Shown: in pieces, positions 9,124 through 18,044 of the stretch
Numbering within the stretch: the first letter of the stretch is position 1
Layout of the letters: every line of letters begins with the position of its first letter
From: an uncultured Ruminococcus sp.
GTDB lineage: Bacteria > Bacillota > Clostridia > Oscillospirales > Acutalibacteraceae
NCBI GenBank assembly: GCA_902799245.1
Contig: CADBZY010000016.1
Coordinates: 1-64,000 of the forward strand
Direction: 5' to 3'
Length of the DNA: 64,000 nt
The notes under the pieces: model-generated
The model's database searches: none
What the model was told of the DNA's origin: nothing
What the model saw: only the letters and a program-made list of their open reading frames with translations
Translations under genes and position numbers: made by a program

Positions 9124-10410
9124 ATGATAAAGATAGTGAAGGCGGACGGTGTCGCCGAGAGGGAGTTTCTCAGTAAGCTCCGCGAGAGAAGCGGCGAGAC
9201 TGACAGAAAGGTGACGGAGATCGTTTCCGGTATTCTTTCTGACGTCCGTGAAAAGGGTGACGAAGCAGTCAAGGCATACACCGCAAAATTCGACTGTGCC
9301 AGCCCGCAATATTTTGAAGTGCCGAGGGAAGTCATTGACGGCGCGGAAAAGAAATGTGACAGTGAATTAATCGCCGCCATGAAGAGAGCCGCGGCGAATA
9401 TAAAAGATTTCCACGAGCGGCAGGTGCAGCAGAGCTGGCTGACATCCAAGGAAAACGGCGTTATCTTGGGGCAGAGAATCCGCGGTCTGCACAGGGTCGG
9501 CGTCTACGTTCCCGGCGGAACGGCGGCACTGTTTTCATCGGTGCTGATGAATGTCATTCCCGCCAAGATTGCAGGCGTGAAGGAAATCATTATGGCAACG
9601 CCTCCTTGCAAGGACGGCAGCGCCAACCGTGAAATCCTCGCGGCAGCCGCCATCGCCGGCGTGGACAGGGTGTTCCTCTGCGGCGGCGCGCAGGCGATCG
9701 GCGCGCTTGCCTACGGCACGGCTTCCATACCCAAGGTTGACAAGATTGTCGGCCCCGGCAATATTTTTGTCGCCACAGCGAAAAAGCTGGTTTACGGCGC
9801 TGTCGATATTGATATGATCGCCGGCCCCAGCGAAATTCTTATTGTAGCCGATGAAAAGGCGAATCCGAAATTCCTTGCAGCAGACCTCATGAGTCAGGCG
9901 GAGCACGATAAACTTGCCTCGGCGATTCTTGTCACCACAAGCGCCGAGCTTGCCGAACAGACAGACAAAGAGCTTGCCCGTCAGTGCGCTTTGCTCTCCC
10001 GTAACGAGATCATTGAGGAATCCATCGCCAACTACGGCGGCATCATCGTCTGCAACACGCTCGATGAAGCGGTGGATATGGCAAACGAGCTTGCGCCGGA
10101 GCACCTGGAAGTCTGCGTGGAGAACCCGATGGAATATATAGGCAGACTTGACAACGCCGGTTCCGTATTCCTCGGCAATTACGCTCCCGAACCGCTGGGC
10201 GATTATTTTGCCGGGCCGAATCACGTGCTTCCCACCAGCGGAACAGCGAGATTCTTCTCACCGCTGTCGGTGGATACATTCATCAAGAAGTCCAGCTTCA
10301 TCTATTACAATGAGCCTGCTCTGCGCGAGGTCAAGGACGATGTGGTGATCATGGCGGAGAATGAAAGCCTTACCGCGCACGCCAATGCGATTAAGGTTAG
10401 ATTTGAATAA
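9124..10410 (+). CDS. hisD: Histidinol dehydrogenase
   Basis: Catalyses the final two NAD-dependent, zinc-dependent oxidations of histidinol to histidine. The 428-aa protein shows the family segments VGVYVPGGTAALFSSVLM, GAQAIGALAYGT, GPGNIFVATAKKLV, IDMIAGPSEILIVAD, AEHD (zinc ligand region) and a C-terminal PTSGTARFFSPLSV. ATG 9124 has GAGGAGG directly upstream at 9110-9116. The same frame is open to 9076, but that part is repeat-derived. It is separated from hisG by three non-his genes and a structured RNA, and is followed by hisC after 32 bp. Confidence 0.96.
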   Translation: MIKIVKADGVAEREFLSKLRERSGETDRKVTEIVSGILSDVREKGDEAVKAYTAKFDCASPQYFEVPREVIDGAEKKCDSELIAAMKRAAANIKDFHERQVQQSWLTSKENGVILGQRIRGLHRVGVYVPGGTAALFSSVLMNVIPAKIAGVKEIIMATPPCKDGSANREILAAAAIAGVDRVFLCGGAQAIGALAYGTASIPKVDKIVGPGNIFVATAKKLVYGAVDIDMIAGPSEILIVADEKANPKFLAADLMSQAEHDKLASAILVTTSAELAEQTDKELARQCALLSRNEIIEESIANYGGIIVCNTLDEAVDMANELAPEHLEVCVENPMEYIGRLDNAGSVFLGNYAPEPLGDYFAGPNHVLPTSGTARFFSPLSVDTFIKKSSFIYYNEPALREVKDDVVIMAENESLTAHANAIKVRFE

Positions 10411-10442
10411 TTATTGCTACTGTTTCGAAAGGAAATAACACA

Positions 10443-11504
10443 ATGTCCTATCAATTGAACCCCAAAGTGCGCGATATGGTGCCTTACGAGCCGATCAGCG
10501 GCAATTACCGCATCCGGCTTGACGCGAACGAATCCTTTCTGGAAATGTCGCCCGTCATGAAGGCGGATATTTTGGCGCGTATTTCAAAGCTGCACCTCAA
10601 CCGCTATCCTGACCCGACCGCGTCGGCCGTCTGTGTGAAAGCAGGCGGATTCTTCGGCGTCAAACCGGAACACATCACCGTCGGCAATGGCTCCGATGAA
10701 CTGCTGACACTGATCACGCAGGTGCTTATGTCCAAGGGTGAAAAATTAGTGTACACGACACCCGATTTTTCTATGTACCAATGTTATGGTTATCTCGCCG
10801 AGAATGACTGCATCGCATTCCAAAAGGACGGGAATTACAATATCGACGTTGACGCGCTGATCGAACTCATCCATCGTGAAGGTGCGCGGACGGTCATCTT
10901 TTCCAACCCCTGCAATCCTACCGGCGTAGGGCTTCCGAGAGAGGAAGTCATCCGGCTGATCGAAGGCGTGCCGGAATGTCTGGTGGTCGTCGATGAAGCC
11001 TATATGGAATTCTGGGATCAGTCAGTGCTGGACTGCGTGGAAAAATACGACAATCTCATGGTGCTGAAAACCTGCTCCAAAGCCCTTCGCATGGCTGGCA
11101 TCCGCTGCGGTCTTGCGATAGCCAATTCCACCCTTACCACAGCCCTTCGCGCCGCAAAGTCGCCCTATAATGTCAATTCTATGACACAGGCGGCGGCGGA
11201 ATGTCTGTTTGAATACCCCGATGAGCTGAAAGCGGCGGCGCGTGCGGTGATCACCTCGCGCGATGAGCTGTACAATTCCTTCATCGCGCTGGCGGAAAAA
11301 TACCCCGGCAAGCTCTCGCTTCTTCCTACATCGGCGAATTTCGTCTATGTCAGATTCCCCGATGTGCAGGCAAAGCGCATCTTTGACGCTCTGAAGTCCG
11401 AGGGAATTGTGGTGCGCTGCATGGGCGATCATCTGAGAATCACCTGCGGCACTGAGGAAGAAAACGCCGAAGTCATTCGTCTTCTGGAGGTATTTTTATC
11501 ATGA
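10443..11504 (+). CDS. hisC: Histidinol-phosphate aminotransferase
   Basis: PLP-dependent class II aminotransferase converting imidazole-acetol phosphate to histidinol phosphate. The 353-aa sequence shows RLDANESF near the N-terminus, GNGSDELL, SNPCNPTG (substrate-binding region), VVDEAYMEF, and TCSKALRMAGIRCGL with the PLP lysine. AAAGGA lies 9 nt before ATG 10443. Its stop overlaps the hisB start by 4 bp (ATGA), indicating translational coupling. Confidence 0.95.
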   Translation: MSYQLNPKVRDMVPYEPISGNYRIRLDANESFLEMSPVMKADILARISKLHLNRYPDPTASAVCVKAGGFFGVKPEHITVGNGSDELLTLITQVLMSKGEKLVYTTPDFSMYQCYGYLAENDCIAFQKDGNYNIDVDALIELIHREGARTVIFSNPCNPTGVGLPREEVIRLIEGVPECLVVVDEAYMEFWDQSVLDCVEKYDNLMVLKTCSKALRMAGIRCGLAIANSTLTTALRAAKSPYNVNSMTQAAAECLFEYPDELKAAARAVITSRDELYNSFIALAEKYPGKLSLLPTSANFVYVRFPDVQAKRIFDALKSEGIVVRCMGDHLRITCGTEEENAEVIRLLEVFLS

Positions 11505-12082
11505 GCGGACGCAAGGGCGAGATCATTAGAACCACCAGAGAAACCGACATTATCGTAAACATCGATCTTGACGGCGGCGAAGTCAAGGTCGACAGCGGCA
11601 TCGGCTTCCTCGATCACATGCTGACGGCATTCGGCGTACACGGCGGCTTCGGGCTGAACGTCTGCTGCAAGGGCGATCTGGAAGTGGACGGACACCACAC
11701 CGCCGAAGATATAGGTATTGCCCTGGGTCAGGCGTTCGCGCAGGCGATAGGGGACAAGAAGGGAATCGCCCGTTACGGCAGCTTCTACATTCCGATGGAT
11801 GAAGCGCTTGCCTTTTGTTCGCTCGACATCAGCGGCAGACCGTTTCTTGTATTCGACGCGCAGTTTCCCCAATGGCGCTGCGGCGAATTCGACTGCTGCC
11901 TGACGGAGGAATTCTTCCGCGCCTTCGCCATGAATTCGGGCGTAACTCTGCACATCAAATCCATGTACGGCAACAATTCCCACCACATCATCGAAGCCAT
12001 CTTCAAGGCGGTGGCGCACGCGCTCAAAGCCGCCTGCAAAATTGAGTACGAAGGCACCCTTTCCACCAAGGGAGTACTGTGA
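11501..12082 (+). CDS. hisB: Imidazoleglycerol-phosphate dehydratase
   Basis: Manganese enzyme that dehydrates imidazoleglycerol phosphate to imidazole-acetol phosphate. The 193-aa monofunctional form lacks a histidinol-phosphatase domain. Both metal-binding clusters are visible: [16 protein letters not shown] with [16 protein letters not shown], and [18 protein letters not shown]. It overlaps hisC by 4 bp. In many Firmicutes hisH follows hisB, but here hisA-hisI comes next. Confidence 0.95.
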   Translation: MSGRKGEIIRTTRETDIIVNIDLDGGEVKVDSGIGFLDHMLTAFGVHGGFGLNVCCKGDLEVDGHHTAEDIGIALGQAFAQAIGDKKGIARYGSFYIPMDEALAFCSLDISGRPFLVFDAQFPQWRCGEFDCCLTEEFFRAFAMNSGVTLHIKSMYGNNSHHIIEAIFKAVAHALKAACKIEYEGTLSTKGVL

Positions 12083-12108
12083 TTAGATTGAAGGAGCGAA
12101 CAAAAAAT

Positions 12109-13155
12109 ATGATACTATTTCCCGCGATAGACATCAAGGACGGCTGCTGTGTGCGACTGGTCAAGGGCGATTACGCCACCGCGCACAAAGTGGCAAACGA
12201 TCCTCTTGAAACAGCAAGAGCCTTTGAAGCGGCAGGCGCTGAATGGATTCACATGGTTGACCTGGACGGAGCCAAGGACGCGGCGCTGGTCAACAAGGAT
12301 ATTTTCATCAGGGTAGCGCGTGAAACAAATCTCAAGTTGGAAGTCGGCGGCGGCATCCGCAGCATGGAAGCGGTGGACTACTACCTGTCAAACGGCATTT
12401 CCCGTGTTATTCTCGGTTCGGCGGCTGTCAAGAATCCGGCATTTGCCCGGGAAGCGGTCGCAAAGTACGGCGAGAAAATCGCCATCGGCATCGACGCGCG
12501 GAACGGCATGGTGGCCGCAGAAGGCTGGCTGGACACTTCCGACGTGTATTTCACCGATCTGGCGGTGGAAATGGAAAAAATCGGCGTAAAGACGATTATC
12601 TTTACAGACATTTCCCGTGACGGAACGCTGTCCGGCCCCAACCTTGCGCAGCTGATAGAACTCAGCGGCGCGGTGTCCTGCGACATTGTTGCAAGCGGCG
12701 GCGTTTCGGGCATCCATGACATTATCGCCCTGCGTGATGCCGGACTGTACGGAGCGATAGCAGGTAAGGCGATCTATACAGGCGATCTTGTTCTTGCCGA
12801 AGCCATTGCGGAAGGTGGCAAGCCAAGGGACTTGACACGTTATTTCGCCAAATCGGAACTGATTCCGGCGATCATTCAGGAGGCTTCAACAGGCGAAGTG
12901 CTGATGCTTGCCTACATGAATGAGGAATCTCTCCGTCTGACGCTGGAAACCGGACGCACGTGGTTCTGGAGCCGTTCCAGAAACGCTCTGTGGAATAAGG
13001 GCGAAACCTCCGGACATTATCAGAAGATCGTGTCGGTCAGCGGCGACTGCGACGACGACACCCTTCTCATCCGCGTGGAACAGACCGGAGCCGCCTGTCA
13101 CACAGGCAATCATTCCTGTTTCTTCCAGCCGATAGGGTTCAGGAAATTTAGATAA
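12109..13155 (+). CDS. hisA-hisI: HisA-HisI fusion: ProFAR isomerase plus phosphoribosyl-AMP cyclohydrolase
   Basis: The 348-aa product joins two enzymes. Residues 1 to about 235 form a HisA TIM barrel ([39 protein letters not shown], and the GKAIYTG phosphate loop). These are HisA rather than HisF signatures. From about residue 243 the HisI domain follows, with [37 protein letters not shown], and zinc-ligand cysteines in [13 protein letters not shown]. The HisE domain usually fused to HisI is encoded separately downstream. ATG 12109 has AAGGAG at 12091-12096. No frameshift is needed between the halves. hisF, which often lies between hisA and hisI, is missing. Confidence 0.92.
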   Translation: MILFPAIDIKDGCCVRLVKGDYATAHKVANDPLETARAFEAAGAEWIHMVDLDGAKDAALVNKDIFIRVARETNLKLEVGGGIRSMEAVDYYLSNGISRVILGSAAVKNPAFAREAVAKYGEKIAIGIDARNGMVAAEGWLDTSDVYFTDLAVEMEKIGVKTIIFTDISRDGTLSGPNLAQLIELSGAVSCDIVASGGVSGIHDIIALRDAGLYGAIAGKAIYTGDLVLAEAIAEGGKPRDLTRYFAKSELIPAIIQEASTGEVLMLAYMNEESLRLTLETGRTWFWSRSRNALWNKGETSGHYQKIVSVSGDCDDDTLLIRVEQTGAACHTGNHSCFFQPIGFRKFR

Positions 13156-13157
13156 GG

Positions 13158-13409
13158 TTAGGCAATTGTAAAAGAAAAAAAAGGAAAGCGCGAAGCGCAC
13201 TAACTAGCGAGCGAATGCGAGCGTGGGAGTCCAGGGGGAACTAGTTCCTCCTGGCGGGTCAAGGGCAGGGTCCTTGCAGGGTACTTTGTCAGCAAAGCTG
13301 ACAAAGAGGGGCAGCGCCCCTCGCTGCAATAACCCTGGAAAAGAATACACCCCGGGCGCAACCGATAAAGCCCGATTGACACTATTCTTACACTTTTACA
13401 ATTGCCTAA
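13158..13409. repeat. MITE-like element with 16-bp terminal inverted repeats
   Basis: The ends TTAGGCAATTGTAAAA (13158-13173) and its complement (13394-13409) are perfect 16-bp inverted repeats around about 220 bp without a believable gene. The interior is densely structured: CCAGG-GGAACTAGTTCC-CCTGG at 13231-13254, CTTTGTCAGC/GCTGACAAAG at 13284-13306, and GAGGGGC/GCCCCTC at 13306-13322. Its right end is repeated upstream of polC at 68-107. It separates hisA-hisI from hisE. Confidence 0.65.
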
Positions 13410-13410
13410 T

Positions 13411-13464
13411 AAGGTAGTAGGTAGGAGGGATATGCTTGTTTACCAGACCTGCTACCTTCTACCT
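13411..13464. repeat. AGGTAG-type repeat forming a hairpin
   Basis: The arms AAGGTAGTAGGTAGGAGG (13411-13428) and CCTGCTACCTTCTACCT (13448-13464) are near-complementary. The sequence belongs to the same family as 4672-4695 and 46115-46167. It abuts the MITE-like element and lies 46 bp before hisE. Confidence 0.6.
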
Positions 13465-13510
13465 GGTTCAAAGTCTCATTTAATCCAATAATAAAGGAGT
13501 ATATACAAAC

Positions 13511-13855
13511 ATGCAGAACGAAAACCAAACTATCGACGTATTGCAGGCACTTTATGAAACGGTCATTGAGCGCCGCGACAATCCGCAGGAAAAATCCTAC
13601 ACCTGTTATCTGTTGGATACAGGACTGGATAAAATTCTCAAAAAAGTGGGCGAGGAATGTTCCGAAACCATTATCGCAGCCAAGAACGACAGCGACAGCG
13701 ACCTTGTGGGCGAGATCAGCGATCTGCTGTATCACCTGATGGTGCTGATGGTCAAGCGCGGCATTCCGCTGGAGGAAGTTTACGCCGAGCTTGCCAAGCG
13801 CAGCCTGAAAAGCGGTAATCTAAAGACCTTCAAGCAGGTGGATAAGAACAGCTGA
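13511..13855 (+). CDS. hisE: Phosphoribosyl-ATP pyrophosphohydrolase
   Basis: Second step of histidine synthesis, hydrolysing phosphoribosyl-ATP to phosphoribosyl-AMP and pyrophosphate. This 114-aa MazG-fold protein shows KKVGEECSETIIAAKND and GEISDLLYHLMVLM, which carry the acidic metal ligands (EExxE and ExxD). It is encoded separately, not fused to HisI. AAAGGAG at 13493-13499 precedes ATG. Its stop overlaps the next start by one base (TGATG). Confidence 0.95.
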   Translation: MQNENQTIDVLQALYETVIERRDNPQEKSYTCYLLDTGLDKILKKVGEECSETIIAAKNDSDSDLVGEISDLLYHLMVLMVKRGIPLEEVYAELAKRSLKSGNLKTFKQVDKNS

Positions 13856-14310
13856 TGAAGATTAGAGAAATTACAACCGGCGACCTGTCGGAACTGCTGG
13901 AACTGTACACCCACCTGCACGAAACATGCGCACCCGAGGACAGCGAACATCTCCGCAGCACATGGGCGGCGATATGCGATAACCCGAATTACCACATCAT
14001 TGTGTGCGAGGAGGACGGCAGAATCGTTTCCTCCTGCACCTGCCATATTCTCCCGAATCTGACAAGGAACGTCCGCCCCTACGCGCTGATTGAAAACGTT
14101 GTGACGCACGCCGATTACCGCGGAAAAGGGTACGCCACCGCCTGTCTGACTTACGCAAGGAAGCTGGCGGTCAGCGCCGATTGTTACAAGATGATGCTGA
14201 TCACAGGTTCCAAATCGGACAGCACCCTTCAATTTTACAGAAACGCCGGCTTCAGCAGTAATGGTAAGACGGCGTTTTATCAATTGCTGGATGATACAAT
14301 AGTTTTTTGA
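13855..14310 (+). CDS. GNAT-family N-acetyltransferase
   Basis: A 151-aa acetyltransferase with the acetyl-CoA binding segment VVTHADYRGKGYATACL (RGKGYA as the Q/R-x-x-G-x-G/A motif) and a C-terminal SDSTLQFYRNAGFS typical of the fold. It is coupled to hisE by the TGATG overlap, so it is probably the last gene of the his transcript. The substrate is unknown. It is not closely similar by eye to the GNAT at 6611. Confidence 0.85.
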   Translation: MKIREITTGDLSELLELYTHLHETCAPEDSEHLRSTWAAICDNPNYHIIVCEEDGRIVSSCTCHILPNLTRNVRPYALIENVVTHADYRGKGYATACLTYARKLAVSADCYKMMLITGSKSDSTLQFYRNAGFSSNGKTAFYQLLDDTIVF

Positions 14311-14332
14311 GAAATATAAAACCTTACAAAAA

Positions 14333-14350
14333 TGTCACCCCGCTGTCACC
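14333..14350 (+). promoter_or_regulatory. Putative response-regulator box (TGTCACC direct repeat)
   Basis: Two identical heptamers at 14333-14339 and 14344-14350 are 11 bp apart, about one helical turn, as expected for OmpR-family dimers. They end 8 bp before a weak -35 (TGGCAA, 14359-14364), which has a 17-bp spacer to TACAAT (14382-14387). A poor -35 preceded by direct repeats fits activator-dependent transcription, plausibly by the BceR-like regulator encoded downstream. Confidence 0.5.
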
Positions 14351-14371
14351 TGAATCGATGGCAATCAAATA

Positions 14372-14407
14372 CCGTTTCATTTACAATGGAATTACCAAAT
14401 GAAACGG
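14372..14407. promoter_or_regulatory. 11-bp perfect inverted repeat over the bceA promoter and ribosome binding site
   Basis: CCGTTTCATTT at 14372-14382 and AAATGAAACGG at 14397-14407 are perfect complements. The left arm overlaps the -10 box and the right arm overlaps the CGGAGG at 14405-14410. It may be an operator for a dimeric regulator. The left arm probably lies upstream of the transcript start, so an RNA hairpin is less likely. Confidence 0.5.
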
Positions 14408-14420
14408 AGGTAACTGAAAA

Positions 14421-15185
14421 ATGGAAATACTGAAAGTCAACGACCTCAAAAAGACCTATACGTCCCGAATGGGCGGCAGTCAGGTGCAGGCGCTCAAAGG
14501 CGTCACCTTCACGGTGGAGCGCGGCGAATACGTCGCCATCATGGGCGAATCCGGCTCCGGCAAAACGACGCTGCTCAATATTCTCGCGGCGCTCGACAAA
14601 CCGACAAGCGGTTCGGTGGAGCTGGACGGCAAGCCGCTCGCCTCCGTCAAGGAACGTGACATGGCAGCCTTCCGGCGTGAGAATTTAGGCTTTGTGTTCC
14701 AGGAATTCAACCTGCTCGACACCTTCAATCTGCGTGACAATATCCTGCTGCCGCTGGTGCTGGGCGGCAGGAGCGTAAGCGAGATGAAAAGCCGTCTCGA
14801 ACCGATTGCATCTTCCCTCGGCATTGAGGAGATTCTCGACAAGTACCCCTATGAAGTGTCCGGCGGTCAGAAGCAGAGAGCCGCGGCTGCAAGAGCGCTG
14901 ATCACCCATCCCAAGCTGATTTTAGCGGACGAACCGACCGGCGCGCTGGATTCCCAATCGTCGGCGGATCTGCTGCGGGTGTTCTCCCGGATGAACCGCG
15001 ACGGACAGACCATACTCATGGTGACGCACTCCACCGACGCGGCATCCAATGCCGGAAGGGTGCTGTTCATCCGCGACGGCGTGGTGTTTCATCAGTTGTT
15101 CAGGGGTGACAATACAAACGAGGCGTTCTACAAAAGAATCTCCGACACCCTGACCATGCTGCGCACGGGGAGGGATTCGGAATGA
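14421..15185 (+). CDS. ABC transporter ATP-binding protein, BceA-type
   Basis: ATPase of a peptide-antibiotic detoxification transporter. The 254-aa protein has Walker A GESGSGKTT, Q-loop QEFN, signature SGGQKQR, Walker B LILADEPTGALD and switch His in VTHS. It is close in layout to BceA/LolD-type ATPases. CGGAGG at 14405-14410 supports ATG 14421. It overlaps the permease gene by 4 bp and is followed by a two-component system of the matching type, so the unit probably senses and removes cell-wall-active peptides such as bacitracin or lantibiotics (inference from family). Confidence 0.92.
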   Translation: MEILKVNDLKKTYTSRMGGSQVQALKGVTFTVERGEYVAIMGESGSGKTTLLNILAALDKPTSGSVELDGKPLASVKERDMAAFRRENLGFVFQEFNLLDTFNLRDNILLPLVLGGRSVSEMKSRLEPIASSLGIEEILDKYPYEVSGGQKQRAAAARALITHPKLILADEPTGALDSQSSADLLRVFSRMNRDGQTILMVTHSTDAASNAGRVLFIRDGVVFHQLFRGDNTNEAFYKRISDTLTMLRTGRDSE

Positions 15186-17230
15186 AGCTGGGGTTTTACG
15201 GTAAATTAGCGCTCAACAACATCCGCAAGAACAGCCGTTTCTTCCTGCCGCGGATTTACACGGAAGCCGGACTGATTGCCTGTTTTTACATCATGCTGAC
15301 ACTGGCAATGGACAGCCGCATGCGACACGTAAAGGGCGGCTCCTACCTGCCGACCTTCATGTGGATGGGAGCGATTCTTCTCGCCCTGCTTTCGGCGGTG
15401 CTGATGCTCTATATCAACCGGTTCCTGATGAAGCAGCGCAAACGGGAATTCGGCGTTTACAATGTCTTAGGCATGGAAAAGCGCCATGTCGGCAGGGTGC
15501 TTTTCTTTGAAAATGCCATCAGCAGTCTGCTTTCCGTTCTTGGCGGTCTGCTTTTGGGAACGGTTTTCTATAAGCTTTGTTCGCTGCTGATCTGCCGGTT
15601 GCTCCAGACCGACGCGGTGGCGGGATTCTATTATTTCACACCGATTACGCTACTTCCCACAGCGGGATTTTTCCTTGCGCTGGATTTCTTCATCTTCCTG
15701 CTGAATCGAATCAGCGTCGCGCTGATGAAGCCTGTTGAACTTCTGCAAAGCGCCAGCGCAGGGGAGAGGGAGCCGAAAATCAAGTGGGTCATGCTGGTGC
15801 TTGGCGTGCTTTCCCTCGGCATCGGCTACTATCTGGCGCTCACGACAGAGTCGCCGCTGAATGCCTTAATGCTCTTCTTTGTGGCGGTGCTTCTGATCAT
15901 CGCCGGCACGTACTTTCTCTTTGTCGCCGGAAGCATTTTCGTGCTGAAAATGCTCCGGAAAAACGAGAAATTCTACTACCGTCCGCAGAATATGCCTGCG
16001 ATCGGAGGACTTCTCTACCGCATGAAGCAGAATGCCGTGGGACTTGCCTCTATTGCCGTTCTCGCGACAGGCGTGCTGGTGATGATCTCCACCACAATGA
16101 CGCTTTACGCCGGATATGACAAGGTGCTGACAAAGAATTATCCGCAGCATCTCTATCTCCAAGCCGGATTTGCAAATGACAAAGGCGAGATAAAATTCCT
16201 CTCGCCCTCCGACCTGGAAGCCATCGTGCGTAAAGCCGCTGAAAAGTACGGTGCCGAAATCAAAAACGTGGAATACCACGAGTACCTGCTTTGTTCCTAT
16301 TATCGCAAGGACGACAGGCTCTTCATGCAGACGGAAATGGATGAAGCCAGCGTGATGAGTATTTCCTCCGGCATCGGGAATTATTTCTTTATGACCGAGA
16401 AGACCTACAGCGACCTCACGGGCGAAACCCTCGGACTCTCGGGGGATGAAATGGTCGTCTGTTCCATCTACGATCCGAACGGACTGAAAGACCTCACCGG
16501 CAAGCTGACCGTCCACGGCAAAACGTACACCATCCAAAACAACATCTATCATTATCCCATATCGGCAAGCTATCTCGCTTCCATGTTTGCCTGTTACGGG
16601 GTAGTGGTTCCCGATGAAAACACACTCGGTGAGATCTACGCCGGTCAGAAGAAAGCGCTCGGCGAACACGCTTCGGAATACACCAGAAGAATCGCCGTGA
16701 CCTTTGCCGACCTCGATCAGGCCGAGGCTGTCGGGGATCAGATCAACGGCGAAATTAACAGGGAACTGACCAAACGCGCAGACGGAAGAGCGCGGTTTTC
16801 CAGCCTTGATACACGCTGGAGCGCGAAGGAATCCATGCTCGGCATGTTCGGAACGCTGCTTTTCCTCGGATTGCTGCTCGGCGCGGTGTGTCTTTTCGCT
16901 ACGGCGCTGATCATCTACTACAAGCAGATTTCCGAAGGCTATGAGGACAGGACGCGCTTCCAGATCATGGAAAAGGTGGGAATGAGCCGGCAGGAGGTCA
17001 GAAAGACCATCGGCAGGCAGGTGCTTTTCGTGTTCTTCCTTCCGCTGGCGGTCGCGGGACTTCACATGGCTGTCATGTTTCCGATTCTCAAGCGCATGAT
17101 GAAGATCCTGATGTTTTTCAGCGTCAAGCTGTTTGTCATCTGCACGCTGCTCACCTTTGCGGCATTCGCTCTGGTGTATGTTTTCATCTATCTCGGTACG
17201 TCAAAGACGTACTATAAAATCGTAAGATAA
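15182..17230 (+). CDS. ABC transporter permease, BceB-type (FtsX domains)
   Basis: A 682-aa membrane permease with about ten predicted transmembrane segments: one near residues 28-45, three by about residue 170, two FtsX-like units, and a large extracellular region of roughly 200 residues (about 320-555) between late helices. This is the hallmark of BceB permeases, where that domain contacts antibiotic-lipid complexes and the sensor kinase. The start overlaps the ATPase stop (ATGA). Family designation is confident, but the specific substrate is not readable from sequence. Confidence 0.9.
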   Translation: MKLGFYGKLALNNIRKNSRFFLPRIYTEAGLIACFYIMLTLAMDSRMRHVKGGSYLPTFMWMGAILLALLSAVLMLYINRFLMKQRKREFGVYNVLGMEKRHVGRVLFFENAISSLLSVLGGLLLGTVFYKLCSLLICRLLQTDAVAGFYYFTPITLLPTAGFFLALDFFIFLLNRISVALMKPVELLQSASAGEREPKIKWVMLVLGVLSLGIGYYLALTTESPLNALMLFFVAVLLIIAGTYFLFVAGSIFVLKMLRKNEKFYYRPQNMPAIGGLLYRMKQNAVGLASIAVLATGVLVMISTTMTLYAGYDKVLTKNYPQHLYLQAGFANDKGEIKFLSPSDLEAIVRKAAEKYGAEIKNVEYHEYLLCSYYRKDDRLFMQTEMDEASVMSISSGIGNYFFMTEKTYSDLTGETLGLSGDEMVVCSIYDPNGLKDLTGKLTVHGKTYTIQNNIYHYPISASYLASMFACYGVVVPDENTLGEIYAGQKKALGEHASEYTRRIAVTFADLDQAEAVGDQINGEINRELTKRADGRARFSSLDTRWSAKESMLGMFGTLLFLGLLLGAVCLFATALIIYYKQISEGYEDRTRFQIMEKVGMSRQEVRKTIGRQVLFVFFLPLAVAGLHMAVMFPILKRMMKILMFFSVKLFVICTLLTFAAFALVYVFIYLGTSKTYYKIVR

Positions 17231-17363
17231 CGGCGCTCACATGCGTTCGCTAAGTGAATACTAACAGTGAAACATGAATAGTGACAGAAGGCGCGCAGCG
17301 CCCCTTCATTATTCATTATTCATTTTTCAGTTTTCAGTTAGCGAGCTTGCGAGCGCCCTTGGG
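17231..17363. repeat. AATGAATAGTGAATA-type intergenic repeat region
   Basis: This spacer holds short repeats such as GTGAATACTAACAGTGAA and TTCATTATTCATTATTCA with GC-rich palindromes (GGCGCGCAGCGCC and GCGAGCTTGCGAGCGC). Similar sequence occurs at 9053-9110 and 37518-37590. It appears to have displaced the normal upstream region of the response regulator gene. Confidence 0.55.
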
Positions 17364-18044
17364 GTGATTGCTATTTATCGAATATTTTTAGTGGAGGATG
17401 ACCGCGCGCTGGCGGAGGAGCTGCAAAGACAGTTGCAGCGCGGAGGGAATGAGGTGCGCTGTGTCACGGATTTTCACAGAGTAAGTGAGGAATGTCTTTC
17501 CTACGAACCGCACCTTGTGCTGATGGACATCATGCTTCCCTTCCGTGACGGGTATTATTGGACGGCGGAACTGCGCAAAAGCACCACCGTTCCCATTGTG
17601 TTTCTTTCCTCTGCGTCTGACGACCTGAATATCGTCATGGCGATCAACATGGGCGGCGATGATTTCATCGCCAAGCCGGTGGAGCCGATGGTGCTGAATG
17701 CCAAAATACAGGCGGTGCTCCGCCGGACATATGAAATTCACGGCAGCACCGACACGATCGCGTTTTCCGGCGCGGAGCTGCATTTGACCGACGGAAGCGT
17801 CCGCTTTCAGTGCAACCAAGTCGAGCTGACAAAGAACGAGTTCCGCATTCTCCGCACGCTGTTAGAGAATAAGGGCAGCATCGTCAGCCGTGACGAGCTC
17901 ATGCTCCGGCTGTGGAACGACGACTGCTTTGTGGAGGAAAACACGCTGACCGTCAATGTCAACCGCCTGCGAAAAAAGCTGGAAAGCATCGGGCTTTGCG
18001 ACGTGATCACTACCAGAACGGGAAGCGGGTATATGATCAAATGA
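17364..18044 (+). CDS. Response regulator, OmpR family (BceR-like)
   Basis: Receiver domain (IFLVEDDRALAEEL, phospho-acceptor Asp in LVLMDIMLP, Lys in IAKPVEP) plus a C-terminal winged helix (about residues 130-225, ending TVNVNRLRKKL and TRTGSGYMIK). It partners the kinase that overlaps it by 4 bp. The start is uncertain: homologues begin with YRIFLVEDD, which here would require ATT at 17373, 6 nt after GGGGTG (17361-17366). GTG at 17364 is the nearest conventional in-frame start. The frame is open back to 17274 but that part is repeat sequence. Confidence 0.9.
   Translation: MIAIYRIFLVEDDRALAEELQRQLQRGGNEVRCVTDFHRVSEECLSYEPHLVLMDIMLPFRDGYYWTAELRKSTTVPIVFLSSASDDLNIVMAINMGGDDFIAKPVEPMVLNAKIQAVLRRTYEIHGSTDTIAFSGAELHLTDGSVRFQCNQVELTKNEFRILRTLLENKGSIVSRDELMLRLWNDDCFVEENTLTVNVNRLRKKLESIGLCDVITTRTGSGYMIK

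Noticed and set aside
12109-12820. HisF instead of HisA
   Set aside because: FPAIDIKDG and IGIDARNG are HisA signatures; the HisF motifs are absent.
13223-13417. Small protein-coding gene inside the repeat element
   Set aside because: The frame runs through palindromic repeat sequence with no ribosome binding site and no protein-like composition.
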